Assembly (NCBI GenBank): GCA_004380135.1
Contig: QXCR01000182.1
Coordinates: 1 to 51,981 of the forward strand
DNA from: Stemphylium vesicarium
Taxonomy: Eukaryota; Ascomycota; Dothideomycetes; Pleosporales; Pleosporaceae
DNA length: 51,981 nucleotides
Direction: 5' to 3'
In this document: one piece after another, positions 21,910 through 33,483 of the stretch
Numbering within the stretch: the first letter of the stretch is position 1
Layout of the letters: every line of letters begins with the position of its first letter
Notes under the pieces: model-generated
Seen by the model: only the letters and a program-made list of their open reading frames with translations
Databases searched by the model: none
Told to the model about the DNA's origin: nothing
Program-made: the position numbers and the translations under genes

Positions 21910-23343
21910 CTAATCCCAGTTCACCAGGCTGTTACCATTGTCCTGATCATTAGTGGAATGATCTTCAAACGCCTGCGCAAAGTCACCAGATTGGAAATCA
22001 AAAAAGGAGCCGTAGTCCGCGTTGCCAGATGTGAGGAAAGCGTCATTGGGATACAACCCATCCGAGAGGGAATTAGATAGCGACGGTGAGGGAGCACCAG
22101 ATACAATCTCAGTCTTCAGGTTCAGTCCTGACGATAGAGTTTGCGAAGAACCAGTAGCACTGTCCGATATGCTGTTTGACATCCTAGAGACCTTGTTAGG
22201 GTTGTAGGTGTATGTTGGAGTGAAGGGCTGAGGCAAGTTCTCGCTGCCAGCCATGAAAGCAGCTGTGCGTGCGTCGTTCGGGTCAAGGACTGACCCAAGG
22301 AACTGCTGGGACTCAGGCGGCAATGACAGCGTCAATGGGTTGGTGTTGAGAGCCTGAGAGCTGTAGGGATAGTTGGTTGGGCTATAGGTGTAGGACGCAG
22401 GACTGTTGGTGTCACTCGGCACTCGTTGAGCATCTGTAATGGAAGCAGGAGCTGGCGAAGCAGTCTGTGGCGAAGCCGATTGGCGTTGCTGAAGCGAGTG
22501 GGCAGTAGGCGATTGCGATGGGGATGGTCGTGTCGGCCGCTCTGCGGACTGACTCGTATGCTGGAAAACCTGGGGCGGTAGAGACAGTCTGCGGTTGTGC
22601 TCGATCTGCGGTGTCGCAGCATTGGCACTTGTGGGCTGGGTGGGCTGTTCAAAATTCGAAGGAGCCTGGGGAAGTTGAATAGAAAGCGCGCGCTGGTGAG
22701 ACTGAGTTCGCTGAGGAATATGGTAAGGTGACTGTCGATATCCTTGCTGTGGCTGCGCAGGGTTGGGGCTGAACTGCTGCGGTTGCTGGAAACCACCAGG
22801 AGACGCAGGAGCAAATTGTTGCGGCGGAAGCATCGATGAAGGGTTTAGCCAGTTGTTTGCCTGGGGGAAGCTGGCAGCGTTGGGTGAGTACTGCTGGCCA
22901 TACTGTGGAAATGCCGGACCCTGGTTTTGGTACTGCGACATGAACATGTTCCTCACGCCATGTTGCGTTGCGATATAATCGTGAAGCTTCTTGTTAAACA
23001 TGACGGAGGTAGTGTGCAAATGCGCATTGAGGCGCTGATACTGAGTGGGCAAGTCGTCGTCTTCTTCCTCGTACATCTCCTCATTGATGACATCCTGCTC
23101 AGTGACACGCAGTGCACGCCCGGTACGCTTCTTATGGATTTCAGAAGCTCTCCGGGCGGACTCAATCCGAGCTTCCAGACTGCGGTCACTGCGGCGCGAG
23201 GCGGCAATGTAGGCACTGCATAGCATAAGCAATGGGTTTCATCTGAGATAGAATGGGACGACTAACCGCTCCTGGTTCTCCTCATGAGTGCGCTCAGTCT
23301 TGACTGGCCTCGCGGTGGTAAAGGTACGTCTTTCGGCAGGCAT
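21910..23343 (-). CDS. Gln/Pro-rich putative transcription regulator (RfeD-like)
   Basis: Two exons, 23343-23267 and 23215-21910 (intron GTTAGT...GCAG, 51 nt), give 460 residues. Residues about 25-110 form a conserved-looking charged block (Ala-Ser-Arg-Arg-Ser-Asp-Arg-Ser-Leu-Glu-Ala-Arg..., then Glu-Glu-Met-Tyr-Glu-Glu-Glu-Asp-Asp-Asp-Leu-Pro). The rest is Gln-, Pro-, Ser- and Tyr-rich, like an activation domain, ending in an acidic Phe-rich tail (Ser-Phe-Phe-Asp-Phe-Gln-Ser-Gly-Asp-Phe) and Asn-Trp-Asp. From memory this matches fungal proteins annotated as transcription factor RfeD; no classical DNA-binding domain is visible. The upstream region is unusually long (see 23344-29525), as for regulators with complex control. 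Exon 1 is supported by the phase-2 join that restores Glu-Arg-Ala-Tyr-Ile-Ala-Ala-Ser. Confidence 0.7.
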
Positions 23344-26300
23344 GGTGAGGTTCAAGCAATAGTTGGTGTGGCAAGTAAGCTGTGTGGGTGCAGGTGGGGT
23401 AGCGGACCGGGTTAGGTGAGCACAACAAGCTTGGATTGGCCTTAGGACAGTTCGAGGGGTACGTCTAGCAACGACTTCGACTGTGAGGAATATCGGAAGA
23501 AGAGGAAACGAAGGGGAGCGGGCGAGCAGAAGTATGTAAACGAAGAGGGGAAAAGTGGCGACTGTCCAGGCGGGTGCGGAAGTTTAGGGCGGAGCGAGGC
23601 CTAGAGATGGGCCGAAAAAGAACGGAGCTAGAGAGGCTCACACACGGCGACGACAGGGTTCGGACAGCAGCACGCCAGATGCAGATACGCGACGAGTGAC
23701 GTGAGGCAGTGTTAACGGCCAAAAGACGCCGCGGATCCAAAATGGGCTGGAGATTGGTGTGGATGGTGGGAACTGGCGCTGGGGTGCGAGCGATCGGACG
23801 GCCTGAGTGGCTCCGATGCACACAAATCTTTGAAAGCGGGCCGGGGAGGTTTAGTCCAGGATCAACAGGTGGCGGATGCTAGCGGGCGAAGACTGGGTAA
23901 TGCGATTGCAGCGAACAGCTTGTGCATCGGCAGGAATTCGGGCAGCCAGCGGATTGGTAGCAATGAAGCGGAAGCGGGCTGGGCAGATGGAGGTGGAGGC
24001 GAAGGCGTAGTAGGTGTAGGTGTACAGAGGGGCTTGCTAGCATGTTATAGCGACATGAGAAGAAGCAACGCGGGCTTCTGGAAATTGAGCCCGCAATCAT
24101 TCGAGAGCGGCAGCACGGCACGGTGCCAGCAGCCAGCAGTTCACAGTGCCCACGCAGCGCGCTCGCGACCAACTGCAGCTGACGGTCGTTTGTCCGGCGC
24201 CTTTAGAGGGCGGGTCGGCGAGCTGTGTGGAGTAGGTCGCTGCGTTTCGGGGCTAGGCTACTGGCAGTGGCAGGCTCAATAGCAGCCCAGGCGCACGCAC
24301 GCTGCAGATGCCCCTCGGCACCCTCAAAGACAGGCACACACAAAACACCACGCCGCCCACCGCCTAGCCAGCTGGCGATCGAGCGCGCTAGCATCTGTGT
24401 GGCACTTCCCGCCGATAGACGAGAAGACGTGGACGCACGGCAGAAGACGGTGGGGTTCAGACATCGAGTCCACCTACGTCGCGCAAACATCATTGCCAGT
24501 CATCTTTCCGGGGGGGTCAGAAGCCTCTTCCCCACTGCCACGGCTGCAGCTTACTGGACTGCGCTTGTGGTGGCACTTCTGGGCTCCGTCTGCTGTAGCC
24601 GTGTGCCAGGTTCCTGACTACCGACTTGCTACTTTGGTCGGCAGCCAGGCGCTTCAAAAGGAGGGCAAAGCAATCGAAATCGACGTCGCAGCGCAGAGCG
24701 AAAGCACCTGGCCTGCATGCTATGGAAGTGCAGCCGTCGGGCTACCGTTGGCCTGTACCCGCTGTCCGTGGCCCTGCCGCGCCCACGGCTGACATCGCGC
24801 TCGGTAGCGAGTCAAAGTCGACGCTTGTACTTGGACGGATAAAAGTGCGAGCAACTATTCTTGCCCCGGCGCCGAAACACGCCCAAGTCCCACCACTTTT
24901 TCAATGTCAAACACTAGAGAGCTTTCCACACCCTGACTGGCACCCGTGCCAGATCGCGATAACGGTGGGTTCCATCGTGCAGCAAAATCTCGTGACAGCC
25001 GATCGCCTGGGCTCAGAGACAAGGAAGGCCCTGAATAGAGACTGCAATTCTCAGATACGCGAAGGCCAGATCGGGAATAGCTCCGATCTGATCGAAGGCC
25101 CTCTTTCACCTGGGGCGCGCTCGGAGCTGTGGGAACTCTGCTTCCAGCTCGTGCACGCCGATCTCTCAATAGCCAACAGTCGCCGACTATATGGGCCATA
25201 GAATTCCCCTTTGTGAGCGTCAAGTCTCTCTGGCCGGTCTGCATCTGGCACACACCCGCACGCCCCCTTGAGACAGCACAAAGCTTCGTGGTCAACACGG
25301 CCAGTGCAGGTAATGCCATTCTCAGCACTTCGCTATGCAAGACTATTGGCAACATGGGGAAATTGGGATTGATCGTCCAAACATCCGGTATTTGTCACAG
25401 AGGGCTCTCTCCAGAAGTCGGTCGGCCGCCGACGTCATATGGCGTGGCCCCTACTCCCGCAAGTTCAGCGCCCCGCCATGCGTCGAGGTATTGCCAGACC
25501 GCTGGGGTACTAGCTTCGGCCTGTCAAACATCCACCGACCAAAGCCCAATTACCCCTTCCCCACCTCGGGAGTCAGATCTCAGATATAATATTCCCGCTG
25601 TCGATCGTGTCCGGGTCCTGAGGTCTTGCAGCCGTAGTATGTGCCTGGAATTCAGCTCAATAACACCACTAGGTGTCTTGCTTCTTAATCCGCCATCATG
25701 CACGGGTCAACTGTAGCGTGGCAGATGTACATGACGTTTGTCAGAAAAACGAAGAGCACGGGAGATTTCTCATCTGAACCCAGGGGTTTGGGCCATCCTC
25801 TGTTTCAGTGACTTGCTTTTTGGATTCCCACGTTGGACAGATTCCTTCACTCAATGCAACCAAAGTGTCCGACAGGGGTATTCATGGCTGCATCTGCGAC
25901 GAGCGCCGCGAGATTCACGTTGCTAGAAAAGTCGGTACACGACGCTTCGCATTAACTTTACTGGAGAATGGCGTCGGCTAGGATCTTTTCAGGGGCCATC
26001 TCAACCACATGGGACGGTATTCGAAGCCGATGCGCACGGGTTGAGACCAGCATACCTTTTAGCTGCATGATCTTGCATTTGCGGCGGCCACGAGAGCCAC
26101 CACCTTCACCAGCGTTGTCTCAACTGCGCTAAGTCTCATAGTTAGATTTACATCTGTGCTGATAACATCAGGTCAACAGTATGGGCATCTCATGTCCTCA
26201 TCCAAACCCTTCATCTCGTTGATGAAGAAAACCGAATCTGGGCCGACGCGCTGCACGCCGATCTAACATGGGGTGCGAGATCAGGAAGAATGAGCGACAC

Positions 26301-28724
26301 CAGTACTAATGCGGCAAGTGGAGCGCTTACGTCGTACGGCAGCATCCACAGGTTTAGTATGAGTTCATGTCCCTGCAATCCGCATATTACCAATCCCAAG
26401 GGCTGTTCACCGCGTTTAGAGACGTGCTTTAGGGACCTCTTCATGAAGGCGACATACTGTCGCAGCATCAAGGTCAAAGACACTGCACAAGCGTTGGTTC
26501 TCTGCTGCACGATTATACCAACCGCGGCCCCAATGCATGCGACGGGGCTGCTGACCTTGTTTTGAAGCGACACGCAACCCAGCTCAACTTCCTCCAAGCC
26601 TCTTCCCTAATGCGGAAGGTCACGACGGCTAACCCAGGCTCCCTGACATCTGAATTACACTGTAATTGCGAAACGATTTCCAAATTGTTCCTCGGGGCGA
26701 TCACAGGATGCCGTAGGATCTCATTTCACTGTCACCACCTTGGCTCGCTTGCGTGTGAAGATCAATGCCACAGTTTCTGCCAATCAAGCTCCCTGTTCAA
26801 TACCCCTCTTTTCGAGGCTGTTGTCCCTGCCTACACACACATCCGATCCATACATGACCCTGGAATTCTGCACCCGGACAGATTAACGTGGGTGCGTTCC
26901 ATCTGCTGCATTAGCTCGCCGTACGCGTTGCAGCTAGCTTTCAATTACCCTGCGAAGTTATTGGCTGAAAACAAACCGGAGAGGTCTCCCTCCAGATCAG
27001 CGGTACGTTATTAACCAGCGCACCGTGGATTCATCCAGGCCTTGAGCACTAGATGCTTCGCGTATCGAAATTTTCAACCGTTTTTCATCATCGATTCGAC
27101 GGGTGGGCCAGGATTGTGGTGCTGGGTTTGCATGTTCGCCGGAAGGGTGGTGTTCTGTCAAGTTTGCCACTGTGATCAAGAGAGATCGGCAACACAGCCC
27201 CCGCTGTCGGGTTTAAGCCTAACCTTATCTCCTCTCGGGGAACACGCCGTTGGCCATTCACCGAGGATTATTTTTTTACCTGGACGGCTTCGCTGCTTGC
27301 TGTATTTCGTCTCCGGCGATGCAGTATGTGCTGTATCAACTTGTAGAGTTGCTCAATGGAACAGCATCGGATTTCGCTGCCAGGATGCGAAGCAGTCTGG
27401 TGTTTATCAGCACCGTTCATTTAGCCGGCCCTGCCTAGTCCCCGTTCTTTCCATACCTCATTGCTACGTGCCGACGCCCTCGTTCCTAGCCACCGTATAG
27501 AGAGACCGTATTCTTCGGGTAGATTAACCTCCGCTGTAATGGGATCGTGGCTCTGGACGAATTTCAAGGAAGGATTCGTCGGAACGCTCCTGCATCCACG
27601 CACATTCAAGGGCGTTCGCACCGTCCAGCCTGGAAGCCTATCGGTTAATCACTAGCCACGCTTTCAACGGCACCTTTTCAAAGCCACTATCTTTTTCTTC
27701 AAACAGCCAATGGCATCTCCACGGGTTTTTACTGGTCCGCATGCAGCTCGTATCGGGCCGTGCACGGAGGTTCAGACCTAGATGCCCGCTGAATGGGAAA
27801 CAAGCAACTGGTAGGTAATTGACTTCTGCATTCGACGTACAACTTCCGCATCTCACACGCAAAAGTTTAGAGTAAACTTTGAGGACCCGGCACGCTAAAC
27901 AACAGTGAAGCAGAGGCGGGGACGTACCACCGACCCTCTGCAGCCGCATCGTACAATAGCGAAGAAACTTCACACTACTAACATCGGGCGTCTTCCGCAT
28001 GTCCTTAGTCGAACCAAGAAATTGCAACATTGGTACCAACTGCCGTTTCTTCCAGGGCTTGAGTGGGGGAAAGGGTTCAATGGGCCGATCGGCTGCATCT
28101 GCGCAGCGCCTGTTCACTTTCAGGCCAACCTACACCCTGGCGATGCCCTTGCAGAGACCCCTCAACAACATATGAATCTGGAAGCCCGATACTACTCTTG
28201 TACCACGAGTGGCGACGGAGTACGGGTCCCCACGCGTTTCGTCCTACACTGTCAGGTGACTGCTAGGCGCTAGGCAGTTGCGCTCATCTCCTGAGCGAGG
28301 CTGTCTCTGTGCTTTTTACACTCCTAGGCATTTCGACCGGATGAACTGAGCAGGAAGCTTCTTCTGGTGTAGGTTCACTAGAAACAAGGTAGTCAAAGTT
28401 CCAAGATACTGGTGGAAGAAGAAACGTTGTTTGCACATGCTTGTGCGCGCGACAACGGGAAGAGGTTGTTTAGGATGTTGCGTCGCAGGTATGTAGCCCA
28501 TTATGCTTCTTCACATCAATCGTTCAGTCGTACCAGCACCGCATTCTAAGCTTGGGAGTAACTGTATCTTCACATATCTGGCAGTCACCTGTGTTTCAAA
28601 GTCTTCATAGTGGTCCTTACCTTCCAGTTTCACCGCATTCTTTGTTACCACGTTAAGGTTATCAGACTTCGCTAGGGATCCTGACTAGAGCCTCCACACG
28701 TCACGTACTATAACTTCTCAGCCT

Positions 28725-28757
28725 CTTCTTCTTCTTCTTCTTCTTCTTCTTCTTCTT
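28725..28757. repeat. (CTT)11 microsatellite
   Basis: Eleven uninterrupted CTT units in non-coding DNA, 0.77 kb upstream of the GPI-type gene start. Confidence 0.9.
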
Positions 28758-29367
28758 TGGAACCCTCTCTCCTACTGTCAACATAAAATCTGGTTCATGA
28801 TTTCTTTCCCTCTGTCGTCGAACTATGCCTCGGTTTCAGTACGTCCTGCAAGAATTGAGAATAAGAAGTCATGGCTGGTCACTAAGTCGACCACATCGCA
28901 TCCGTCTCGGTCATGCGCGATGTTGCAGACACGGTGTTACGCGTCCCAGCGAAACAGGCGGTGGCGCAAATTTTCCGCAATAATGGTGTTCTACTATTTC
29001 ATCATCATATATGTAGAAGGAGTAAACAATAACCCCCCGTATCTACTCTCGCCCCCTCTCACCTATGTCATCCTCTTTCTCTCTCATGGTTCCATATCCT
29101 CTTCTCTGATGACATTGTTTCTGTGTGATATCGAATCATGTAGATGGGCTAGTCGCATTTGCGCCACGGTAGTGATTGTTTGTATGGGCAACATGGTGAC
29201 ACGAGTGCGCCTTCCTTGGGTACCTGCATCACACAACAACGCACGCACTCGCCCCACTCACAATTGCTCCTTCACTCTCACTTTCCCTTTTCCTTCGACT
29301 AGCCACTGCGTCACTTCTTATCTCCTACTGTCGGAGCAAGTTTGTGCCGTGATTGCAAACGCGGCAA

Positions 29368-29373
29368 TATAAA
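29368..29373 (+). promoter_or_regulatory. TATA box of the GPI-type wall protein gene
   Basis: TATAAA lies 158 bases before the ATG at 29526, followed by a C/A-rich leader (ending gctatcaacATG) as in highly expressed fungal genes. The role is inferred from position and sequence. Confidence 0.5.
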
Positions 29374-29525
29374 CAGCTTTCCCGCTGCAGCCTCAAACAC
29401 TGCTACACGACACCCACTCCCAACGCTTCATCATCTCTGCAGCTGCATCAATTCAATTCGAGCATAATTCTTCTCAGCGCTACTCCAATCCATTTCAAAC
29501 CCCCCATCAGCTTAACGCTATCAAC

Positions 29526-30142
29526 ATGTTCGGCTACAGGATCTTCGCAGTCGTAGCCGCGTTTGCGCTGGCTGTCGTCGCGACTGAGAGTGAGTTTCCA
29601 ACCCATTGAGCATACTTGGTAGCTCGATCGCCTCCAAATCCCTGTAAAAACACAAGCTAACGTATCTACAAGCCGACTGCGCTCCAGCAGCTACCGTTAC
29701 TGTCACCGTCACCGAGTGTGTCCCCAAGCCTGGCGAACCCACTTCCCCCAACTCAAGCTTGTATGCACCTCCCCCTGGTGAATCAGGCACAGTATCTGAC
29801 ATGAGCAGTGCTCCTCCTGAGATCGTTCCTACTAGCGTGGTCAACCCCGGAGAGCCTGTTCCCACTTCAGGTGCTGCTCCCTCAGGCCCCGCTGTGTCTT
29901 CTGGACAGGCTGCTCCTCCACCGGCATCCGGCACCACTACGCTTGTCGTCCCTTCTGGCGCCGAAACTGCTTCTGTCACTTCGACCGTCGTAGTTCCGTC
30001 TTCTTCGGGTCGTCCTGGTGAGCCAGCCGCGAGCGAAGCACCCTCCGAGGTCCCGACTGCAGCCGCTGCCATGGCAACCCCCCTGGCCGCTATGGGCACG
30101 TTCTTCGCCATGGGTGCTGCAGCTCTGGCTGCTTTCGCCTAA
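29526..30142 (+). CDS. Small secreted Pro/Ser/Thr-rich GPI-type wall protein
   Basis: Exons 29526-29589 and 29673-30142 (83-nt intron, gtgagt...gctaac...aag) give 177 residues. The N-terminus is a signal peptide (Met-Phe-Gly-Tyr-Arg-Ile-Phe-Ala-Val-Val-Ala...), then Asp-Cys-Ala-Pro and a Thr-Val repeat segment (Thr-Val-Thr-Val-Thr-Val-Thr-Glu-Cys-Val-Pro). The middle is Pro/Ser/Gly/Thr-rich with no folded domain. The last 25 residues are an Ala/Met/Phe-rich hydrophobic tail with no following charges, the usual form of a GPI-anchor signal. Only two mature Cys are seen, close together near the N-terminus. A structural or surface role in the cell wall is inferred. Its promoter has a TATA box and a long pyrimidine-rich upstream region, suggesting strong expression. 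Confidence 0.75.
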
Positions 30143-31031
30143 GTGGCGCATACATTGTCTACATATCGGATTGAGGGAAGGTGTCGCGTCTACACGTTGC
30201 ACTGAAGGTCAATGTCGCTAGGATACGACCTGGTGTCTGTGTGACTTCAATACCCCGTCTTGGAATGTCTCGCGGCGCCAAACCCACTGTCATGATTTCA
30301 CATTAATGTATCTTGCGGCCTCGTGGGGGAATGGACGCTCATCATTCGTCAAGTAGCTACTTTACGAGATGGCGTATACATAGCTCTTTACGAGTCTAAT
30401 ATAAAAGTCGACTTTGTCAAGGCGTAAGTTTCTCTGATGTGAAATGCTTGTTCTTTGTGTCTATTGTGAACGATTATTGATGACATGGTCAACTCGCCTG
30501 CACTGTTTCCCGTCGTTTCTGCAGTACCCAAATGTGTGACATCTAGGAACATGTTCCCAGACACACTGAGACAACGCGTAGGCCCTCGCAGTCTTTTCGG
30601 TGGTCCCTCATAACCATGAAATTCACCATGAGGCTACTCGGCTTGAACGTGGTGGGGGAAACTAGTAACAATATTTGTCTTCACATTCGTCCAACAAGCA
30701 TTTTTCCACTTTGTACCACCACCAGAGGAGAGTGCACGCGACGAATTGCGATAACCCTAGAGATGCGCACAGAGCGTGCTATCTATTTGACAACAAATGA
30801 TACAAACCGCGAACAGGACTATAATGCCAACACAAACAGACAAGGGCGACGACATGCATGCATGCATACTGCTGACCTCGCTTTGCGCACATGAACAAAT
30901 ACCGTACATCCCTCTTCGTCTCTTCCAGAGAGGCATCTTCCCCCTCTCTCTTCCCCTGTCTCTAAGTATATATATGGGCAAACCGCCATTCCTTTCATCT
31001 GCCCCTACTAACGCACACGGCGCAAAATATG
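30143..31031. other. Convergent 3' intergenic region, 0.9 kb
   Basis: Between the stops of the GPI-type gene and the proline-rich gene. No supported coding frame. A short ATGC tetranucleotide run lies near 30853-30867 and an AT alternation near 30968-30975. Confidence 0.5.
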
Positions 31032-33081
31032 CTATCCCTTCTGCGTATACCGCGTCCTCAGCGCCTCAATCTCCTGCTGAAACTTGTCCATATCATCCAG
31101 GATATTACTCGAGTCGCTTCTCGACTCTGCAGCAGCACCAGCACCAGCACCTCCAGCAGCAGTAGTATCCTTCCCACTCCCCAGATTCTCATCAAGGCCA
31201 AGCCTCCGCTCAGACTCCTCCAGTGGCGAGTACAAAGCGTATTCATTGCCGGCGGCCTTGTCCTCATCAACAGGCGCGTATTCCCTTCGCAGCGAGCTCT
31301 CGCTAGCTACGCTTGTGCGGCGATGCTCGGTGCTCGTACGACGGTACTCGATGCTCGTGCGGCGGCTCTCGGTGGGCGAAGACGAGGTATTGGCGTAGGG
31401 CCTTTGCTGATCGAGGCTCGAGCGGTTGGACTGGCGGCGCCGTGGTGGGGGCGGAGGCGGCATGTTGCTTCCTGTGCTTCCGCCCGAGACGTTGCGCGGG
31501 GTGTTGCGGTTCGAGGATATGGATGACGCGCGGTGTACGCTGGGGGCTGGGGAGGAGGGCTCGGAGTTCTGAACGCTTCGGCGGGGCGAAGGGGGGTCGG
31601 GGACTGATCGAGGTGTTCGCGTGGGGTTGGAGGTCGATGGGAGCTCGATGCTGGAGGAGTTGGCGCTTGAGTTGCCGACATTCGCAAGTCGTGCGCCGTA
31701 TCGAGAGGGTGGTGGAGGGGGTGGAGATTTTGCGCTGGACATGGGGTCATGGTTGGTGGCTGTTGGGGTTTGCGGAGCTTCGATGGAATGTTGTGAGGAT
31801 ACTGTGAGGTTCGAACTGCTTCGCGACCGGTTCCCGGTTGTTGCTATTGTCGTCGTCTTGAGCTGGCTCTGTCTCCGAGCTAGGGGTACGGGCGGAGGCG
31901 TCCTCTTTGCTTTAGCCTGGCCCTCTGTTGGTTTCGAGGTTTCACCCGGTCGTGATGGTACTGGTGGTGATTGGAGTGGGGTAGTGTCCTGCGAACTGAT
32001 ATGAGGTGCTTGCTGCTGCTGCACGTTCGGCGTCGGCGGAAGCGGCTTGTTTACATCCGAACTGTCCGTCCGTCTGATACTGGGGGGAGGGGAAGGCTCG
32101 CTAGCTTCGAAGCTGTCAAACGAAACCGTCTGCGGCTGTCTCGGTGTGACAAGCTTGCCATGACGATGCTTCGGGGCGGGAGGGGGCTTCTTTTTGCCCT
32201 TCTTCACCTCGGACACCAGGCCCATACTCTCGTCCTCGTCTGATTCAGCCATATCAACTGAAGTCCGCGGTGAATCAGCGTGCGCCTCGTGTGGGTGCTC
32301 GAATAGCGACTGCCGCGATATCGACGAGGTATCTGTACTGCTGCTGCTTTCGAATTGCGCACCACTAGTCGGCTGCGATGCGCCTGTGGATTGCGCGGAC
32401 TGGCCGGAAGCACGCGGAGTCGCTTTTCCAGTCATGAGTAGATTCTTGAAGCCCTCGACGTCTAGGGATGCCCTGCTGTTGCCTGGTGGTGGCCTTTGCG
32501 CATTCGCCCGTTCCTCCATGCCGGTCTCCTTCTCTCGCGGCTCTGACGCCAGTGTCTTGGAGAAGGGGTTCGCTGGTACATAGCCTGGCGAAGGCACTGC
32601 TTGAGGCTTGAAGTATGATCTCGTGCTTGGAAGTGCGTCGGTTGTGGCCATGGCATCTTTCCCAATTACTTGCGCATTGGCTTCCCCCGCTGTGATGGAA
32701 GTGTTGGCGAAGCCGGCGGGTGCTACGGGAGGCGGCGGACTGGCCGGGCGCCCTTGGCTCGATCGCCGGGCCATGAGCTCGTTGAGCGTCGCATCTTCGT
32801 CGTCGAAGTCCGGCTGCGGTGGGATGGTGGTAGTGGGAGAGAGTATGCGGACAGACTTCTTGGTCTTTGTCGGCGGCGCGGCGGCATCTTCGAGCACTGT
32901 AAGACAATTACTCCTTCAATGCCAGCAGATGCACACAAAGGCAAGGCGAGGGAATACCATGGTCGCTGTCCTCCCTGCGAGCCTCAAGCACGCTGCTATC
33001 CGTGTTGATGGAGAGAGTCTGCGGGACGGGCGCGGGCTGCGAAAACGCTTGAGAGGCGCGAAAGGGATTCCCGGACGACAT
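31032..33081 (-). CDS. Proline-rich adaptor-like protein with NPF motif
   Basis: Two exons, 33081-32958 and 32896-31032 (61-nt intron), give 662 residues. The N-terminus begins Met-Ser-Ser-Gly-Asn-Pro-Phe-Arg; Asn-Pro-Phe is the motif bound by EH domains of endocytic proteins, and a second Asn-Pro-Phe (Pro-Ala-Asn-Pro-Phe-Ser-Lys) follows around residue 115. The rest is low-complexity Ser/Pro with many Pro-Pro-Pro-Pro and Pro-x-x-Pro stretches suited to SH3 or WW binding, and several Arg-Arg-x-Ser/Thr phosphorylation-like sites near the C-terminus. The last about 25 residues are helical and charged (Asp-Lys-Phe-Gln-Gln-Glu-Ile-Glu-Ala-Leu). I do not recognise a named ortholog. An adaptor role at cortical actin or endocytosis is an inference from the motifs. 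Confidence 0.75.
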
Positions 33082-33483
33082 GCTGGGGTTAAAAACAATG
33101 CATTATTCTATGTACACGGAAGACTCGTGAGAAGCGGTAACAAGAAGGACAGCGCGAGAAGAATGCCCCTGCTGATGGTCGGGCTATCAAGTTGATCATC
33201 GCCGATATGCAGGTGCTGGCGATCCGGCGGGACAGCGAAGACACCCCACTATCGTATCTCGTACACCATTTGCGCCTATCAATCAGCCAAACATCGGTTG
33301 CACATATGGCAGATCAGCCTTGCACGGCCATGCCAAGTCAAGAGTTTGGAGAATTGTTTGCGAACATGTGGTATTTGCAGCATGTGCTCCGCTGTGCTAT
33401 GACGTGGGAGCATACCGGGCTGCAGCGGCTACAGCGCCGTCCATACACTGACTTGCCCTAGACCCTGCATTTACTCTAATACA
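33082..33483. other. Intergenic, 0.4 kb
   Basis: Upstream region of the proline-rich gene (start 33081) and 3' region of Eco1 (stop 33484), both minus strand. One 89-codon plus-strand frame (33192-33461) has no recognisable features and is not called. Confidence 0.5.

Larger units (their letters stand above)
23344..29525. other. 6.2-kb gene-free divergent intergenic region
   Basis: The interval separates the minus-strand putative regulator (start 23343) from the plus-strand GPI-type gene (start 29526). It contains many open frames of 60-195 codons on both strands, but they overlap each other and show no domain, biased composition, signal peptide or splice-consistent extension. GC is not depressed, so it does not look like RIP-degraded transposon. 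The stretch 23400-25100 is GC-rich and purine-rich next to the regulator and may be a long 5' leader and promoter. A CTT microsatellite (28725-28757) and pyrimidine-rich blocks (29040-29300) occur near the other gene. I see no RNA gene. Confidence 0.55.

Noticed and set aside
24225..25716. Cluster of plus-strand frames of 130-195 codons that might be a gene
   Set aside because: They overlap each other and a 166-codon minus frame, show no domain, signal peptide or coherent splice joins, and have near-random composition.
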